Origin: Euborellia annulipes
Lineage: Eukaryota; Arthropoda; Insecta; Dermaptera; Anisolabididae
NCBI GenBank assembly: GCA_023213315.1
Contig: JAKCPI010015600.1
Span: forward strand, 24,608 to 88,607
Direction: 5' to 3'
DNA length: 64,000 nt
Shown: positions 11,131 through 23,126 of the stretch, piece after piece
Layout of the letters: each line of letters begins with the position of its first letter
How positions within the stretch are numbered: position 1 is the first letter of the stretch
Made by a program: the position numbers and the translations under genes
Notes under the pieces: generated by a model
Told to the model about the DNA's origin: nothing
The model's input: the letters and a program-made list of their open reading frames with translations, nothing else
The model's database searches: none

Positions 11131-11993
11131 TTTTTACTTTATTTTACCTATATGAATATGTTAATATAAATATAGATAGACTATATAGAGAGAGAAAGTA
11201 TTGTATTCATGTCAAAAATTCAATGTCGAGATTTTGATGGATATACATTTGAAGTCACCTGAATCCAAAAAATGGTTTTCGCGACATGGTCTCTCTGTGT
11301 TCAATTTAAAGCATGAAGGAATTGAGCTAGGAGGTTGAAATTTTATATTTAAGTTAGGCACCCTCCTACGGCTTGAAAATAAGCTTTTAATCAAAATTGG
11401 TCAAAGAGTACTAGTACTTTATTAATGTACTTTATCAGTTTTTTCAATTTTCTCAAAAATAGCTTTTGATTAAAATTCAAAAATCAATTATTTTTTAGAT
11501 GCTCTTTAAAATGTATATTCTCATTTCGTCCGTGAAAACCTTTGAAGCACACTTTACTCTTGTACTTTATATGAATGATAGAAGAAATGGTTGCCATGGT
11601 AACAAAATATAAATATTTTCCCATGTCTATAAATTTTACATCTGAATTCAAATGTACAGTGAGGGACAATATTAAGTCCCATCCATGCTTTTTTTACTTG
11701 TGATTATTTGATTGTTTTTATAAAAGAAAATGAAAATCTTTATTGGAAATTTTCTAGATTTGGACCATGAAAGCTTCCATTAAAAAATATATAATATTTT
11801 TCTATAAACAATGAAACAATCACAAGTAGAAAAAGGATGGGTGGGACTTAATATTGTCCCTCACTGTACCGTACTGTCATAAACTAAATATATGTAGACA
11901 CAAAAAATCTGGTGTGACAAGCACAGATAACAAATTTCGATTACCGATGATAAGAGAAAGTTGTGTGCTGTGCGCCAGTCACACCAGATTTTT
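11131..11993 (-). repeat. A-family copy with mariner-like MITE inside
   Basis: The reverse-strand copy runs from the 3' terminus near 11131 to the palindrome end (CACACCAGATTTTT) at 11993. The X-box GTTGCCATGGTAAC is at 11590-11603. A 210-bp MITE splits it at 11657-11866. Confidence 0.8.
11657..11866. mobile_element. Tc1/mariner-type MITE, TA target
   Basis: Termini CAGTGAGGGACAATATTAAG and its reverse complement at the right are near-perfect, and homology continues for over 50 bp into each arm. TA dinucleotides flank at 11655-11656 and 11867-11868. No transposase frame is present. A related, more decayed copy is at 26249-26441. Confidence 0.88.
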
Positions 11994-12393
11994 AAGTTTT
12001 TAAATTTAATAATTAAATTCAAATTATTTTAATATCAAGGAAAGGAAATAAAATGCAAATTTTTTTCAAAAGTATGTTAAAGAATTGACAACCCTGTACG
12101 CGTGTGTCAATCAAACATATTTAAAAACTTATTTCATTAAGTTTTAAGCTTTTAAAAAATCACTTTAAAAAAAAGGAGTACTAAAAGATATAATAAATAC
12201 TTGAGGTTTATTTAATAAGTTGTTTCGACCGCTTATTGTGAGGTCTTATATTCTTAATCATTATTTAAAACTATTAAATATCTTCGAAACAGTTAGATAG
12301 TATTTCAATAGTTATATTAAATAATTTAACTGTAGTTTAATATAATATGTCCCGTTTAAGTTTCTTTTATATATATCTAAAACATGTATAAAC

Positions 12394-12656
12394 AGTGGCG
12401 TAAAGTATTTTAGCTGGGCCCCAAGCAACCTTTTTTCGCAAATAAAATTTCATATTATTTCGTAACTATCTGGCTTGGGAGTTTTAATCACTTCGTAAAA
12501 TTATCACTTAGCTTAATTAAGCTTCCTAAGCTAACAAAATGTTTTGTTCGAAAACCTTTTGCTCGATCGGTGTGCGTTGGCATCGAGCAAAACGTTTTGC
12601 TCGTGAACTAAACATTTTGATCGAAAACGTTTTTGCTCGATTGGTGTGCGTTCAGC
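12394..12656. repeat. orphan hAT-like end and GAGCAAAACG repeat
   Basis: CAGTGGCGTAAAGTATTTTA near 12396 looks like a hAT left terminus, with no partner found. From 12540 to 12656 the sequence repeats TTTTGCTCGAT(C/T)GGTGTGCGTT and contains the palindrome GAGCAAAACGTTTTGCTC. The same unit recurs at 51025-51235. Confidence 0.45.
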
Positions 12657-12665
12657 CCTAGCGAA

Positions 12666-12850
12666 TTCAATCTTGGAATGGTTCCTGACCATCCCTCAGT
12701 TGACTATAACTAGAGGAAATTATATTCCTATTGCTCCAGTAGAGGCGCTCAATTTGGTTGAATTTTCGCGACATGCCGGATTCGAACTCGAGTCCAATTT
12801 TACCTCGAATTACTAACCCCCAGCTTAGCCGATATGTCACGACGGGCTTT
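12666..12850 (-). repeat. tRNA-headed SINE-like sequence
   Basis: On the reverse strand a B-box-like GAGTTCGAATCCGGCA follows an A-box-like GGCTAAGC segment at tRNA-like spacing. It is not a foldable complete tRNA as far as I can see, so a SINE head is more likely. Family members were not found nearby. Confidence 0.35.
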
Positions 12851-13244
12851 AACAAGTTGACAACTGAAAATTTGAGTAATTTTTTTCCCAGTCGCCAATC
12901 CTTAAGATAGAATTTATAATTTTAATATTTTAATTTTTTTTTTTCATCTCAAGAATAGAATTTTCGGAGATAATCTTTCGGTCTACACTAAAAAGTTTAA
13001 TTTATTCGGAAGTGCGTTTTCAAATGATATATTTTTTGCTGCTTTTTTAGGGTCAGTATCATAGTACATATTATAAAAGAGATTCTAGTCGGATTCATTT
13101 AATTGGGTGATTGTATATAGAGATTTGTAAAAAGGAATATAAAAAAAAATATAATACGTGGATGGCATGGGCTCGTGGTGTTTTTAGTTAAGCTGGTAAG
13201 TTAAGTATTGGGCGTGAGTCGTGACGTTTAATAAAATATATTGA

Positions 13245-13530
13245 CTGGGCCTCTCAAGGGGGAAGGGGAGGGGGGGGAAATAGGGGAGGTGAGACTGGCA
13301 GGACAGGACCGCATTCCCCAGAGACAGCTCCCCACCACTCTACCCCCCCCCCCCTAGACTAAGGAACGAACACCGACGCAAACTTGAGACCGGTCCTAGG
13401 CTAGACGAGACACTCATCTTATACTCTAGCCTTGAAATTGCCCCCACCCCCAACGCACAAAAACATAAGAAATGCATATACACACCTCCCTCGATAGCCA
13501 CGTCACTGTTTACACTCGCCCACCGGGATC
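13245..13530. other. GC-rich patch with G and C runs
   Basis: An island of high G+C (AAGGGGAGGGGGGG, CTACCCCCCCCCCCC, CCACGTCACTG) sits in AT-rich surroundings. It might be promoter-like or a decayed hAT interior. No ORF or TATA arrangement decides the matter. Confidence 0.25.
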
Positions 13531-13902
13531 TTCTGGTTGATTTTTAAAAATTAAAGAACCTTTTTTTTCAAAACACATCTGTCTAATTGGAAATTTCAAC
13601 TATGCTTTTTTTTTTAACGAATCTATTTTCTCTTATAAACATTTAATTAATACCGTATGACTCATAGATATTGTAATCATAGCAAAATTTTATTATGAAT
13701 AATGTCCCGGCCACACGAGTGATTTACACGTCGCGGTTAACCCGCATGTAGCTACTAAATCAATGAAACGAAATTCCCGTTTGCCATTTACATGTAGATT
13801 AAAAAAATCAACAGGTCGTGTAGCAGAGGACATAAACATCATATTTTGATTATTTTCTGGTAGGTCTTGAAAATAAATCTCCGATTAATTTGCATTTTAA
13901 TA

Positions 13903-14526
13903 TTACTTTCTCTTACATCTATATATGTTAATATATATAGAGAGAGAAAGTATTGTATTCGATTCAAAAATTCGATGTCGAAATTTTAATGGATATACAT
14001 GTTTGAGGTCCCCTGAATCCAAAAAAGTGGTTTTCGCGACATGGTCTGTCTCTGTGGGTGTGTTCAATTTTAAGTATGAAGGAATTGAGCTATGAGGCTA
14101 AAATGTTATATTTAAGTTAAACATCTCCCGGGACCGTGAAAATAAGCTTTTAATTAAAAAGTACTAGTACTTTACTGATGTACTTTTCACTTTTTTTTCG
14201 ATTTCCTCAAAATTCGCTTTAACGATTTTGATTAAAATTCAAAAATCAATTATTTTTTAGATGCTCTTTGAAACGTATATTCTCATTTTGCCATTGAATA
14301 TTATGAAGGCCATTTTACTCTTGTATTTCATAGGAAAGATAGGAGAAATGGTTGCCATGGTAACAAAATATAAATATTTTACATCTTGAATTCTAATATA
14401 TTGGTGGAATGTATTAATAAATATATGTCGACACAAAAATCTGATGTGACAAGCACAGAACACAACTTTCGATTATCGAAGGTAAGAGAAAGTTGTGTGC
14501 TGTGTGACAAGTCACACTAGATTTTT
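13903..14526 (-). repeat. A-family copy, nearly full length
   Basis: It runs from ACTTTCTCTTACATC at 13905 to GTCACACTAGATTTTT at 14526, with X-box GTTGCCATGGTAAC at 14351-14364. It is slightly shorter than the reference copy because of small internal deletions. Confidence 0.8.
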
Positions 14527-14689
14527 AAAAATTGGTACCAAACACAAAAATCTTGTTCTTAAAAGGGGACAAAATGTCTAATCTAGTCATTGTTTGGCAG
14601 GCGATAAAGTTATCAATAAATAATTTGCTACCAATTGATTTAAATAATATGAACTGATAAAGATTATCGTTAAATATTTAAGTAGTTTG

Positions 14690-14760
14690 AGAATAAATGT
14701 CTATATCCCTCAAAATCTCGAATTTTTGACATGATCGCAATACTTTCAGATCTATCAGAA
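14690..14760 (+). repeat. A-family 3' scrap
   Basis: CTCAAAATCTCGAATTTTTG and GACATGATCGCAATACTTTC match the region just inside the A 3' end. Confidence 0.5.
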
Positions 14761-14879
14761 AAAAAAAGGAAAAATCGAATTTTAAATGAAAAGGGAAAAA
14801 AATCCGATTTATTGATAAAATATGCATTGAGTTTGTGGTTAGATCGAACCAATTTAGACTCCAACCAATGTGCACGATT

Positions 14880-15388
14880 CGATGGTGATAATTAATAATT
14901 AGTCACTATTAAAAAAGAAAGTGTTAAAATATTTATAAGGAAGGAAGGGCAGAGGTAGCAAAAAATGTCTTGTTCGATTATTTAAGCTCCATTCTCCATG
15001 TCAGGGTAAGTGAAAAGCAGAGTAATTTGTATTTTTGCCCCCATAACTCGAAATTATATGAACTTAAGGTGATAAAATCTAAAAACAAAAACTTTTCCAA
15101 TAAATTATAAAGAAAATGTCAAAAACATATTTCATAATTATAATTAAATCAATATTTATTGATTTATTCATTTGTGGTAGACATTATTAGCGTCGATAAC
15201 AAAAATCAACTTTCATTCCCGGCCATCAAGAGATGATAAAATAAATTTGATAAATTTATAAATTATTTGATATTCAAATGGAATATCTTTTAAGGTTAAA
15301 TTTTATTATATGATAGTGTACGTAGATAACATAATAGAGACTAAAAAGGATTCTCCTTAAGTGGTGTTGCTGAAGTTGGTTTATTAAT
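14880..15388. other. no recognised feature
   Basis: AT-rich sequence with no gene or recognised repeat. Confidence 0.4.
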
Positions 15389-15774
15389 AGAAAAAAGACG
15401 CTATATTTTCAGCAATTTTTATTAATTATCAAGGCAATATTTCCAGATATTTGGGAGACACTATCGGCACTCCTTCTTCAGTGGATTTCACCTCATCCAC
15501 CACATTACGGCCCTTATAATTAAAACGCTTGGAAGCGACATGTTATATGACTAGCAATTATTAATCATTTTATTATTATTATTATTTTTTTTTTTCAAAA
15601 AATGATTAATAATTGCTAGTCATTTAACATGTCGCTTCCAAGCGTTTTAATTATAAGGGCCGTAATGTGGTGAATGAGGTGAAATTCACTGAAGGAGTGC
15701 CGATAGTGTCTCCGAAATATCTGGAAATATTGCCTTGATAATTAATAATTGCTGAAAATATAGCGTCTTTTTTC
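15389..15774. mobile_element. fold-back element, arms about 180-190 bp
   Basis: The left arm (AGAAAAAAGACGCTATATTT onward) is repeated in reverse at the right, ending 15774, with only a few differences. An ATT-rich and poly(T) centre of some tens of bases separates the arms. Each arm holds a CTGAAGGAGTGCC ... CTCCGAAATATC segment, a decayed relative of the hammerhead-like motif. No clear target duplication was found. Confidence 0.75.
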
Positions 15775-15846
15775 TGTTACTAAAAAGGATATTTTAATTA
15801 ATAAAATAATTATTTTTCTCTCTCTATGATACTTTTATACAGGATT

Positions 15847-15860
15847 TTACTTTCTCTTAG

Positions 15861-15905
<45 letters not shown>

Positions 15906-15915
15906 AGTAAAGAGA
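15847..15915 (-). repeat. (TA)n microsatellite in an A-family terminal hairpin
   Basis: TTTTACTTTCTCTTAGC leads into about 19 TA units (to about 15900), then AGAGAAGTAAAGAGAAGTAA. The loop of an A-family terminal hairpin appears to have expanded. Confidence 0.6.
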
Positions 15916-15978
15916 AGTAAATTTAGGCAGATCTGAGATTTTTGTTAATATTTTATTGAGATTATAAAGAATATATAT

Positions 15979-16315
15979 TTTTACTTTCTCTTACCCTATA
16001 TATGAAATATATAGAGAGAAAGTATTGATTAATATATTTTTTTCACTTTTACTCTCAAATACATTGGACTGATTGGTCCTATTCCCAATTCCATCATTTA
16101 CTACAGTCCTGGTGAGTTTTGAACTAAATATCTTCCCATATCTATATATTTTATATCATGAATTCATGAATGAATGACAGTACTGTTGGAAACTAAATAC
16201 AGTATATGGTATGTCGACACAAAAATTCTGTTGTGACAAGCACAGAACACAACTTTCAATTACCGATGGTAAGAGAAAGTTGTGTGCTGTGTGACCAGTC
16301 ACACCAGATTTTTTT
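15979..16315 (-). repeat. A-family internal-deletion derivative, 337 bp
   Basis: Both termini are kept: TTTTACTTTCTCTTACC at 15979 and the palindrome 16222-16315. The middle is strongly shortened. Confidence 0.7.
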
Positions 16316-16329
16316 AATAAAAAAAAATT

Positions 16330-16400
16330 TTCGGCATTGCAGGCTATTTAGACCCCGTGCCTATTTATTTCATTTGATTTGTCGCCAATTCAATTGAAAT
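16330..16400 (-). repeat. SINE-II tail fragment
   Basis: TTTTCGGCATTGCAGGCTAT, TAGACCCCGTGCCTATTTAT and CCAATTCAATTGAAAT match the body of the SINE-II copies at 19044 and 46500. Confidence 0.5.
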
Positions 16401-17214
16401 AATATACAGAACTTAAAACTTGTTTAACTATATTTTTTTTTTTTTTTTTTGTACCTGGAGAAAAAATAAAATCCATATACGGGTCCCATTTCACTTCCCT
16501 AATACTGAATAAATAAAAAAACATTTATATAAGAAATGATTGTTAAAAAAAGATTATGAATTTTATAAAATGTTTTTCAATTAAGAACACTTTGATTATT
16601 AAGGAAAATTTTATTCCTCGAATGGCTTTCTTCTTAATCTAAGATAATTTTTTTTCTTAATAAACATGAAGATTGGCCCCTGAGTTTTATTTAACTTTGG
16701 TTTTTTTTTTTTTTTTTTTTTCAAATAAAATTATCTAGTATAAACATTTTAAGTTTATTTACTTAAAAATTAAGGAACATGCAGAAGGCACCATTTTATT
16801 TGGAACTTATGCCCTGCTTTTTTTATATTAAAAATAAATAAATATAAATGGCATTTTATGTTTGAAATGTCAAGACTTTAGGTGTAATTAATTAAAGTAC
16901 CTTTTATAAAAAAAAAAAATAGTTCAATGCTAGTACATAAGAAAGTTCAAGGACAAAGTTGAAGCGAACTTGCTAATAGATAATTCCCTCCTTTTCCCTC
17001 TCTTTCTCTTAACAATCAATATAAAGCATAATTAACTACGAAAAAAAAAAAAATACTGGAATGTTTAACTACGCCCATTTCTCAAGTGATTAATAAGTCA
17101 AAGTGTCAAAAGGGTAACATTTAATAGAATTGAAAAAACAAAATGATGATATCTAAAAAGACAATTTTTTTTGACACCTATAATTAATTTTCTACCCCCA
17201 ATTTTTTTGTAGGC
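16401..17214. other. no gene recognised; homopolymer tracts
   Basis: Only poly(T) and poly(A) tracts of 12 to 22 bases stand out. Confidence 0.5.
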
Positions 17215-17400
17215 CTAATAAATTACTATTATATTTTGAAAAGTACTTGGAATAAAATAGTTTATCAGTAGATGGATAAATTCTTTTGCTTTTGTTTGGT
17301 GGATGATAGGCAACCAAAATGACCACTTCACTAGTTGATTTAAAAAAAAATTTAACAACTGTTCAAGTGTGGTCCGGTCCGCTTTGGAGGAAAATCTATT
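17215..17400 (-). pseudogene. possible retroviral-type integrase core relic
   Basis: The reverse-strand frame contains LVKWSFWLPIIHQT followed by KEFIHLLINYFIP. This resembles the FSKWxxxxPLxxxTAxxxxxxLxxxFI stretch of Ty3-type integrase catalytic cores. The stretch that would hold the next catalytic Asp is lost after the match, and the N-terminal part is not recognisable. The assignment rests on this short similarity only. Confidence 0.3.
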
Positions 17401-17459
17401 AGTGAATTGGATGCCTATCTTGCAGTAAATAAATGAATGTCCATATAGGAAAAACAAGA

Positions 17460-17997
17460 AAATACAACGGGGTCCTTATTGGGCCAAGCTTGGTCAAGGG
17501 AATTTGAACATCTAGTGAGTACGTGGATGGCAATCACGAGTTACCAGAGCCAAAGCTAAGATCTAGGTTACTCTAGAAAGAAATAATAGATCGTCAAAGG
17601 TTTTCAAAATTTTTTGTGTTTCTATTTGGTTGGTTTTATAAATTTTTTTAATTAAAATTATATCTTTTTTTTCGACTATAAGTAAATGTTTCATGTCAAT
17701 TTTTAATAAAATCATTATTTACAAAAGTTGTGACGTAATTTTATCGTGTAAACAGAACATAAATAATAAATTTTGATCTTTTTTTATCATCCCTAGTTAA
17801 ATAAAAGGATTATGCTAATTATTAAGTTGTTTTGCTACTTATTTTCAGATTTTTCTTAAATGCAAGAAGGTAAAAAAAAAAAATGGAATATAAAATTAAA
17901 ACAAAAACAACCAAAATGACAATAATGACAAGAGAATTTTCTAAAATGAGGACAAAAAGACAACAATCATCTCAAAGTAAAATGCTATTACCTAAAA
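17460..17997. other. no recognised feature
   Basis: Nothing is supported except one ATCACGAGTTACCAGAGC motif at 17533-17550 that recurs elsewhere in the window. Confidence 0.5.
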
Positions 17998-18005
17998 CTC
18001 ATTAT

Positions 18006-18561
18006 TAGAGAGAAAAAAAGATAAAAATGGAAAAAAGTGTAAAAAGCATAAAAAACTTGAATAAAAAGTTGTTAAATAAGCATAAAAGTTTAAAAAACAT
18101 CTCATAAGCAATTTTTACTCATACCAGTGGCGTATACAAATTTTTTTTAAAGAAACTAAATTTATTCCGCCCCGCCCTGCGAAAAATTTTGTTTTTGCGG
18201 AACCAAATTTTTTCACCCTGGGGAAAAAATTTTTTTACAGGGCTATATTTTTTCGCACTGCGGGGTTTTTGGTTTTTTTGGGGGGGCGCCCCCCCTATAT
18301 ACGTCCCTGGTGTATGCGTGTGTGAATGGGAAAAAAGTGTGTTTTTTAATAAAAAAAAACAAAAAAAATTATAATTATATTATTCGTAAAATAAGTTCAA
18401 ATAAGCACGAAAGGGAAAAAAGCATAAAACTCAAAAAAGCAAAAAGCATAAAAAATGCAATCTCAATGCACTTAGTTTTTCCTAATTCGTATAGAAATTA
18501 AATATCTAATGGTTGCTTATAAAATTGAGCAATAAGCATTTTGCTTAAAATCCGGTCTCTA
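18006..18561 (+). mobile_element. hAT-type element, 556 bp, copy 1
   Basis: CTCATTAT is duplicated exactly at 17998-18005 and 18562-18569. The right terminus reads CCGGTCTCTA; the left has decayed to TAGAGAGAAA. Inside are a nested MITE (18125-18309), a SINE-I tail segment (TGTGAATGGGAAAAAAGTGT) and AGCATAAAA repeats. The same assemblage occurs in inverted orientation at 27256-27829, with its own target duplication. There is no transposase. Confidence 0.85.
18125..18309 (+). mobile_element. nested hAT-like MITE, 185 bp
   Basis: CAGTGGCGTATACA at the left pairs with TATATACGTCCCTG at the right. The interior has TTGTTTTTGCGGAACC and G/C runs. Flanking octamers are similar but decayed. It sits at the same place in the 27-kb copy, so it was present before the host element spread. 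Confidence 0.7.
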
Positions 18562-18569
18562 CTCATTAT

Positions 18570-19040
18570 ATTAGTATTTCATTCTTCAATTCGACATTTA
18601 AAAAATTTTTGTTTTTTTTATTCATCAGTTCCCTAATTAAAAGATATTATTATTGTTATTTATTTATAGTCAAAATGTGTAATTAACTTTAAGCAAATTT
18701 TATTTGTGCATTAACCATAGCTCTTCAAAGACTTTTTATAAAAGCAAATGAATAAGTTTTTTTTTTTAACAAAATATGGAGAATCATAGAATAAAATCAA
18801 GCTCACAAGATGATTTAATAATGTTAAGCAAACATAAATGGGATTGAATTCGCTGACTTCACCATCCAAATATAACTGCACTGTTTTCTCCTAAATGAAA
18901 TATTCCATAATTGAATTTGTTAATCAATTTCTCATATCACGATTTTAAAAATGAACACAAAAAGATGGCCGTGAATTAGTTCACAAGAAAGTTTTTAAAC
19001 AAGTTCTAAAAAATATCGCTTCAAAACAGTGGGCTACTGG
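18570..19040. other. no recognised feature
   Basis: AT-rich sequence, nothing supported. Confidence 0.5.
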
Positions 19041-19043
19041 TGA

Positions 19044-19248
19044 GTGGGCATTGGTGTGGTTGGTAGCGTGCTGGGTTTTTATACCAAGGGTTGCGGGTTC
19101 ACATCCCGTCTAATGCGAAAATTTATTTCAATTGAATAGGCTACCAATCCAGGTGGAATAAATAGAAACGGTGACTAAATGGCCATTTAGCCTTAGCTGC
19201 CGAAGAAGACCTTAAGTGAAATAAAAAAAAAAAAAAAAAAAAAAACTA
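19044..19248 (+). repeat. SINE-II (tRNA-derived)
   Basis: The tRNA-like head has TTGGTGTGGTTGGTAGCGTG (A box) and GGGTTCACATCCCG (B box). The body has ATTTATTTCAATTGAATAGG and CTACCAATCC, with GGCCATTTAG, then GCCGAAGAAGACCTT and poly(A). The body differs from SINE-I. Other copies are at 30104, 46500 and 54066. Confidence 0.75.
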
Positions 19249-19587
19249 AAGGGCTCAAAATTTAATTGAAAATTGTTTAGAAAAATTCATATTGAAAGAA
19301 AAAGGGGCAAAAAAGATAAGGGCCTATATGAGAAACGAGAACTTCAAAATCTATCAAGTTAATCCAATCAACAGAATAAAAATCTTGCAATTTACCCTAA
19401 AATCTCTAATTTTTACGCAGCCCAGAACAATTTCGTTTCATGCCTCACAAAGCGTTACGAAACGCTGCATCTCCTCTAGTTCGATTGAACTCATGAGGGA
19501 GAGGATTCACTTCCCTGCGCAGAAGTACGACAAATTTACTTTGTTTAATGAAACATGAAACAATTTACTATTTACTTCCGAAACCTT

Positions 19588-19640
19588 GGGGGGGGGGGGG
19601 GGGGCAAACGCCCCCTTCCCCTCCCCCAAATGACGTCCCT
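19588..19640. repeat. 17-G run and orphan hAT-like end
   Basis: Seventeen consecutive G residues at 19588-19604 are followed by C-rich sequence and TGACGTCCCTG, which looks like a hAT right terminus. No left partner was found. Confidence 0.45.
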
Positions 19641-19839
19641 GATCAGAGATCCGACCAATTTCATAACGGAATTTTGCCTTGAAGTTTCACTTCCCTAATG
19701 TGTAGTATGAATATATCGTGCTTTTTAAAAGAAAAAATTCTAATTGTACAAAAAAAAATCTCTTAGTAAATAAACAAATAACTAGATCAACATGAATTCC
19801 CTTCTTCCTTTACTGAATAATTATTTGCTGTTCAGCATG

Positions 19840-20010
19840 TTGGTGGTTGTGGGTGGTGGTGATTTATTTACTCTTGCACCACACATCGACAGAACCCACC
19901 GTGGGGAAAGTGGCTGGTTCAGAAAGCAACCCAACAGGTGTGCTGGATCTTCCCCCACTTCTTTCTCTTTCTCTCTCCCCCTTTCGGTTATATAACACTC
20001 ACACTTTTAG
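19840..20010 (+). promoter_or_regulatory. possible TATA-type core promoter
   Basis: A GC-enriched patch with CACC/GTGGG blocks precedes TATATAA at 19990-19996, followed by ACTCACAC as a possible initiator. No supported exon follows, so this is only a candidate. Confidence 0.15.
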
Positions 20011-20149
20011 TCTCTTTGGGTTGGTAATTATCAAACATAACCCCCTAAAAAGGAAAACCTGTTTTTTTATGGCCAGCATTTCCTCTAACAACCAAAGGGT
20101 TTACGCGATTTACTTAGGTAGAAATTTACAAATAAAACTTGAATAAAAA

Positions 20150-21050
20150 AATGGATTTAAAAAATTAAAATTGAAAAACACTATCTGTTTTTCAACAAAT
20201 AAAAATCGCCTTGGAATAATTAAGCAGATTATCTAAAATTTATGTTGAGATTTCAAGCGATTTAGGTTCACTACATCATAAAAGTTCAACCTCTATCTGA
20301 CAGTGTAATGTATAATTAACGAATAACACAGGCCTGCGAAGAAAAATTTGTTTGGAATGTAATGTATTTTCGAGTGCTAAATTCAGGAAAAATAGAGAAA
20401 AAATTCCATCACGTTTTTGTACAAATCATACTAGTGTTATATTACGATTTTCTCTTCAGGAGTAAATACTAACATCAATGTTTTCTAAAATCAAACTGAT
20501 ATTTTACATTTTATGAATTATTTCTCATCTTTTACTTCATTTTAATTGTTTTGGAGATGTTTGGTAGAAAAGTATATGATATGAAGCCTGCACGAGCATG
20601 TGAAAAAGAGGATTTTGAATAGAGGAATGTGAGCAGCCAGATTGAGCGTTCAATCAGAGACGAACTCGCTCCACTGTAATCACACGAACATCCTAAACTA
20701 AAAATAATAATTTCAAATTTTAGCCTTTCCATACATATTTTTTTTTTTTTTTTTTTTTTGAAAATAAAATTGGGGCTTTTCAATGAGCTTGAAAACCACT
20801 TCCAGAATTCCCATCTTGACTACTTCCCAGAAAACATTCGAGTCCTGAGTGAGGAACAGGGTGAAAGATTTCACCAAAACCAGAAATAATAAGAAGGTAA
20901 TAAATGACGATGAAACATTAATATGATTGCTGTCTACGGATGGATGCTGAAGAGATAGTTACATGACAAAATCTACAAACGAGAAAGCTTCAAAAATAGG
21001 AGAATGAGGCATCATGAAGACGAATAAACACCCATATTGGTCATATCATA
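20150..21050. other. no gene recognised
   Basis: AT-rich with a poly(T) tract near 20740-20759. No supported coding region. Confidence 0.5.
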
Positions 21051-21416
21051 CAGTAAATCAGTGGTTTCCAAACTTTATGTTACCACGCCTCCCTTAAAAA
21101 TAATTAATCTTATGACGCCTCCCCCCTCCCTCATTTAATAAAATAATAAAAAACAAAAATTTTTAATGCTAAAAAATATAAATATAGGCCCCTATATAAA
21201 AATATTTTTTTTATTAATTCTTATTTATATTAAAACTAGCAATCATTTGGAAAATTGATCCTGGGGGCCAATATTCGCGCCTCCCCTTAGACTAGTCCGC
21301 GCCTCCCTAGGGCCTCCCCCGCGCCTCAGAGTTTAGAAAACGCTGGCATAAGGGTATTTTATGGCTGGTGGAATTCGTGTAATATCAGGAATGAAAGTTA
21401 GAAAAAACAAAGCCAG

Positions 21417-21560
21417 AATTTTTTCTTTAAAAATATATTTTAATAGCTGAAGTTTCGGCCTTGGTCAAAGTCATCCTAGGATGACCACTAACAGCTCTGA
21501 GGATGGCTTTGAACAAAGCCGAGACGTCAGATGTTAAAAGATATTTTTAAAGATTTTTCA
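21417..21560 (+). mobile_element. short fold-back with hammerhead-like motif
   Basis: Arms pair TTTAAAAATATATTTTAATA with its reverse around 21430 and 21550. The motif at 21497-21528 is CTGAGGA, T, GGCTTTG, AA, CAAAGCC, GAGACGTC. It has a 7-bp stem II, but the GAAA core is altered to GAGA. Confidence 0.6.
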
Positions 21561-21595
21561 AACTTTCATTCCTGAAGAAAAATATTTTTCTCAAA

Positions 21596-23095
21596 TTTTA
21601 TTTTCACGCCCTAGGGGAGTGCCTAACTTAAATATAAAATTTCAACCTCCTAGCTCAATTTCTTCATGCTTTAAATTGAACCCAAACAGACACACATCGC
21701 GAAAACCATTTTTTTGGATTCAGGGTACCTCAGAACGTGTATATCCATCAAAATCTCGATACCGAATTTTTGACATGAATCCAATACTTTCTCTCTATAT
21801 ATATGTATATTAACTTATACATATAGGTAAGAGAAAGTAAAAATTCCGAATTGAGATTAGTTCTCTAATATAAAAAGATGCGGTAACTCACCCCAGTAAA
21901 ATTCTAAGTGGACTAATTATATCTTACTTTTCTAACTAATGAAAAAAATCCCTACAAAATTCTGCAAGGGGTTCGATGGGTTCCTAAATTACCCAGTGTT
22001 ATTATTATCTGTTTATGAGAGTTTCGAAATTTTCAAAAATTAATTCCGCCCCAGTAATACGAAATTTTAGAATGACATTAAAATGTTTCTACCCCACTAT
22101 CCTATTTGCTAAATATTGAATATAAATATTAACTCAAACGGAATGCACTTATTTTTCAGTAAAAGTATTAAAGTATTAAAAAACATTAATATTTTTATGC
22201 ATTATAGGGGATGGGGCATTAACCCCTCTGGTTAATGCTTTCATACCTCCCCCCCCCCCCTTTAAGGAAATGCGAGCCTTCACCGCGAAATTACTCTCAA
22301 AATAATTTGAATACATTTATAAATAATTATTTTAATTTTTATTTTATTTTAATTTTCAACCCTTAATCCACCCCTGTGTAAAAGTATATTAAGTGTGAGT
22401 ATGAATGAGAAAGTGTTTTTTTAAAAAAAGTAAAAAAAAAAAAATAAATAAATAAATAAAAAAAATCTAATTTTTTTTTCAATGACACCTCCACTCCCCC
22501 TCCCCCTTTCAACAGCTTATATTCATTCTCCCTCTACCCTTAGTGAAATACAAAATATTTAATTTCATATTCAAAAGAATCGTTTTTCGCAGTCAAATTA
22601 TTTGTTTCTATCATTGTTTTTTTTTTCAACGATAAAATGCATAATAATTACCTTTAATAAGACTCTCAAGAGGGTGTGTTGGCTGACGGTGTGGTCAGGG
22701 TGGGTTACACTATATTAATTATTCACTTTGATTCACTTTAAACACAAAAAAGAGAGCAACGCCTGTATCCCGGCAACGCACTCGACTCGACTGGACGAGA
22801 GATTCGTCTCTCTCTCTGAATAGGAATAAATAGATGAAAATAACAATTCCCTTTTTATTAAAAGTAAAAAAATGCCTTTTGCTCTAATCTAACTATATTT
22901 AGAGCCGGAAAAGAATGTCAACAAGTGATTTGGAATATTCCAAGGCCTTTCTTAAATAATCAACCCTTCAACCCCCCCCCCTCCTAATCAAAATAATAAT
23001 CAACGCTATTTTTTGAATGTTTTCTATTTATTTGGCTTCAATTTAGCTAAAATAAATTTAAAAAACATTTTTTTCAATTTTGCAACCCCTAATCC
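21596..23095 (+). repeat. B block copy 1, with A-family 3' end
   Basis: An A-family 3' half (21596-21842) runs straight into about 1.25 kb of AT-rich sequence that is also present at 55160-56555. Shared markers include ACTCACCCCAGTAAAATTCT, GGGTTCCTAAATTACCCAGT (copy 1) and AAGACTCTCAAGAGGGTGTG. A truncated SINE-I tail lies at about 22372-22460. It ends at CCCCTAATCCA before a poly(T) run. Confidence 0.8.
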
Positions 23096-23126
23096 ATTTT
23101 TTTTTTTTTTTTTTTTAACACACACA

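Noticed and set aside
15847..15915. Isolated (TA)n as a replication origin
   Set aside because: It is the expanded loop of an A-family terminal hairpin; no other origin signal.
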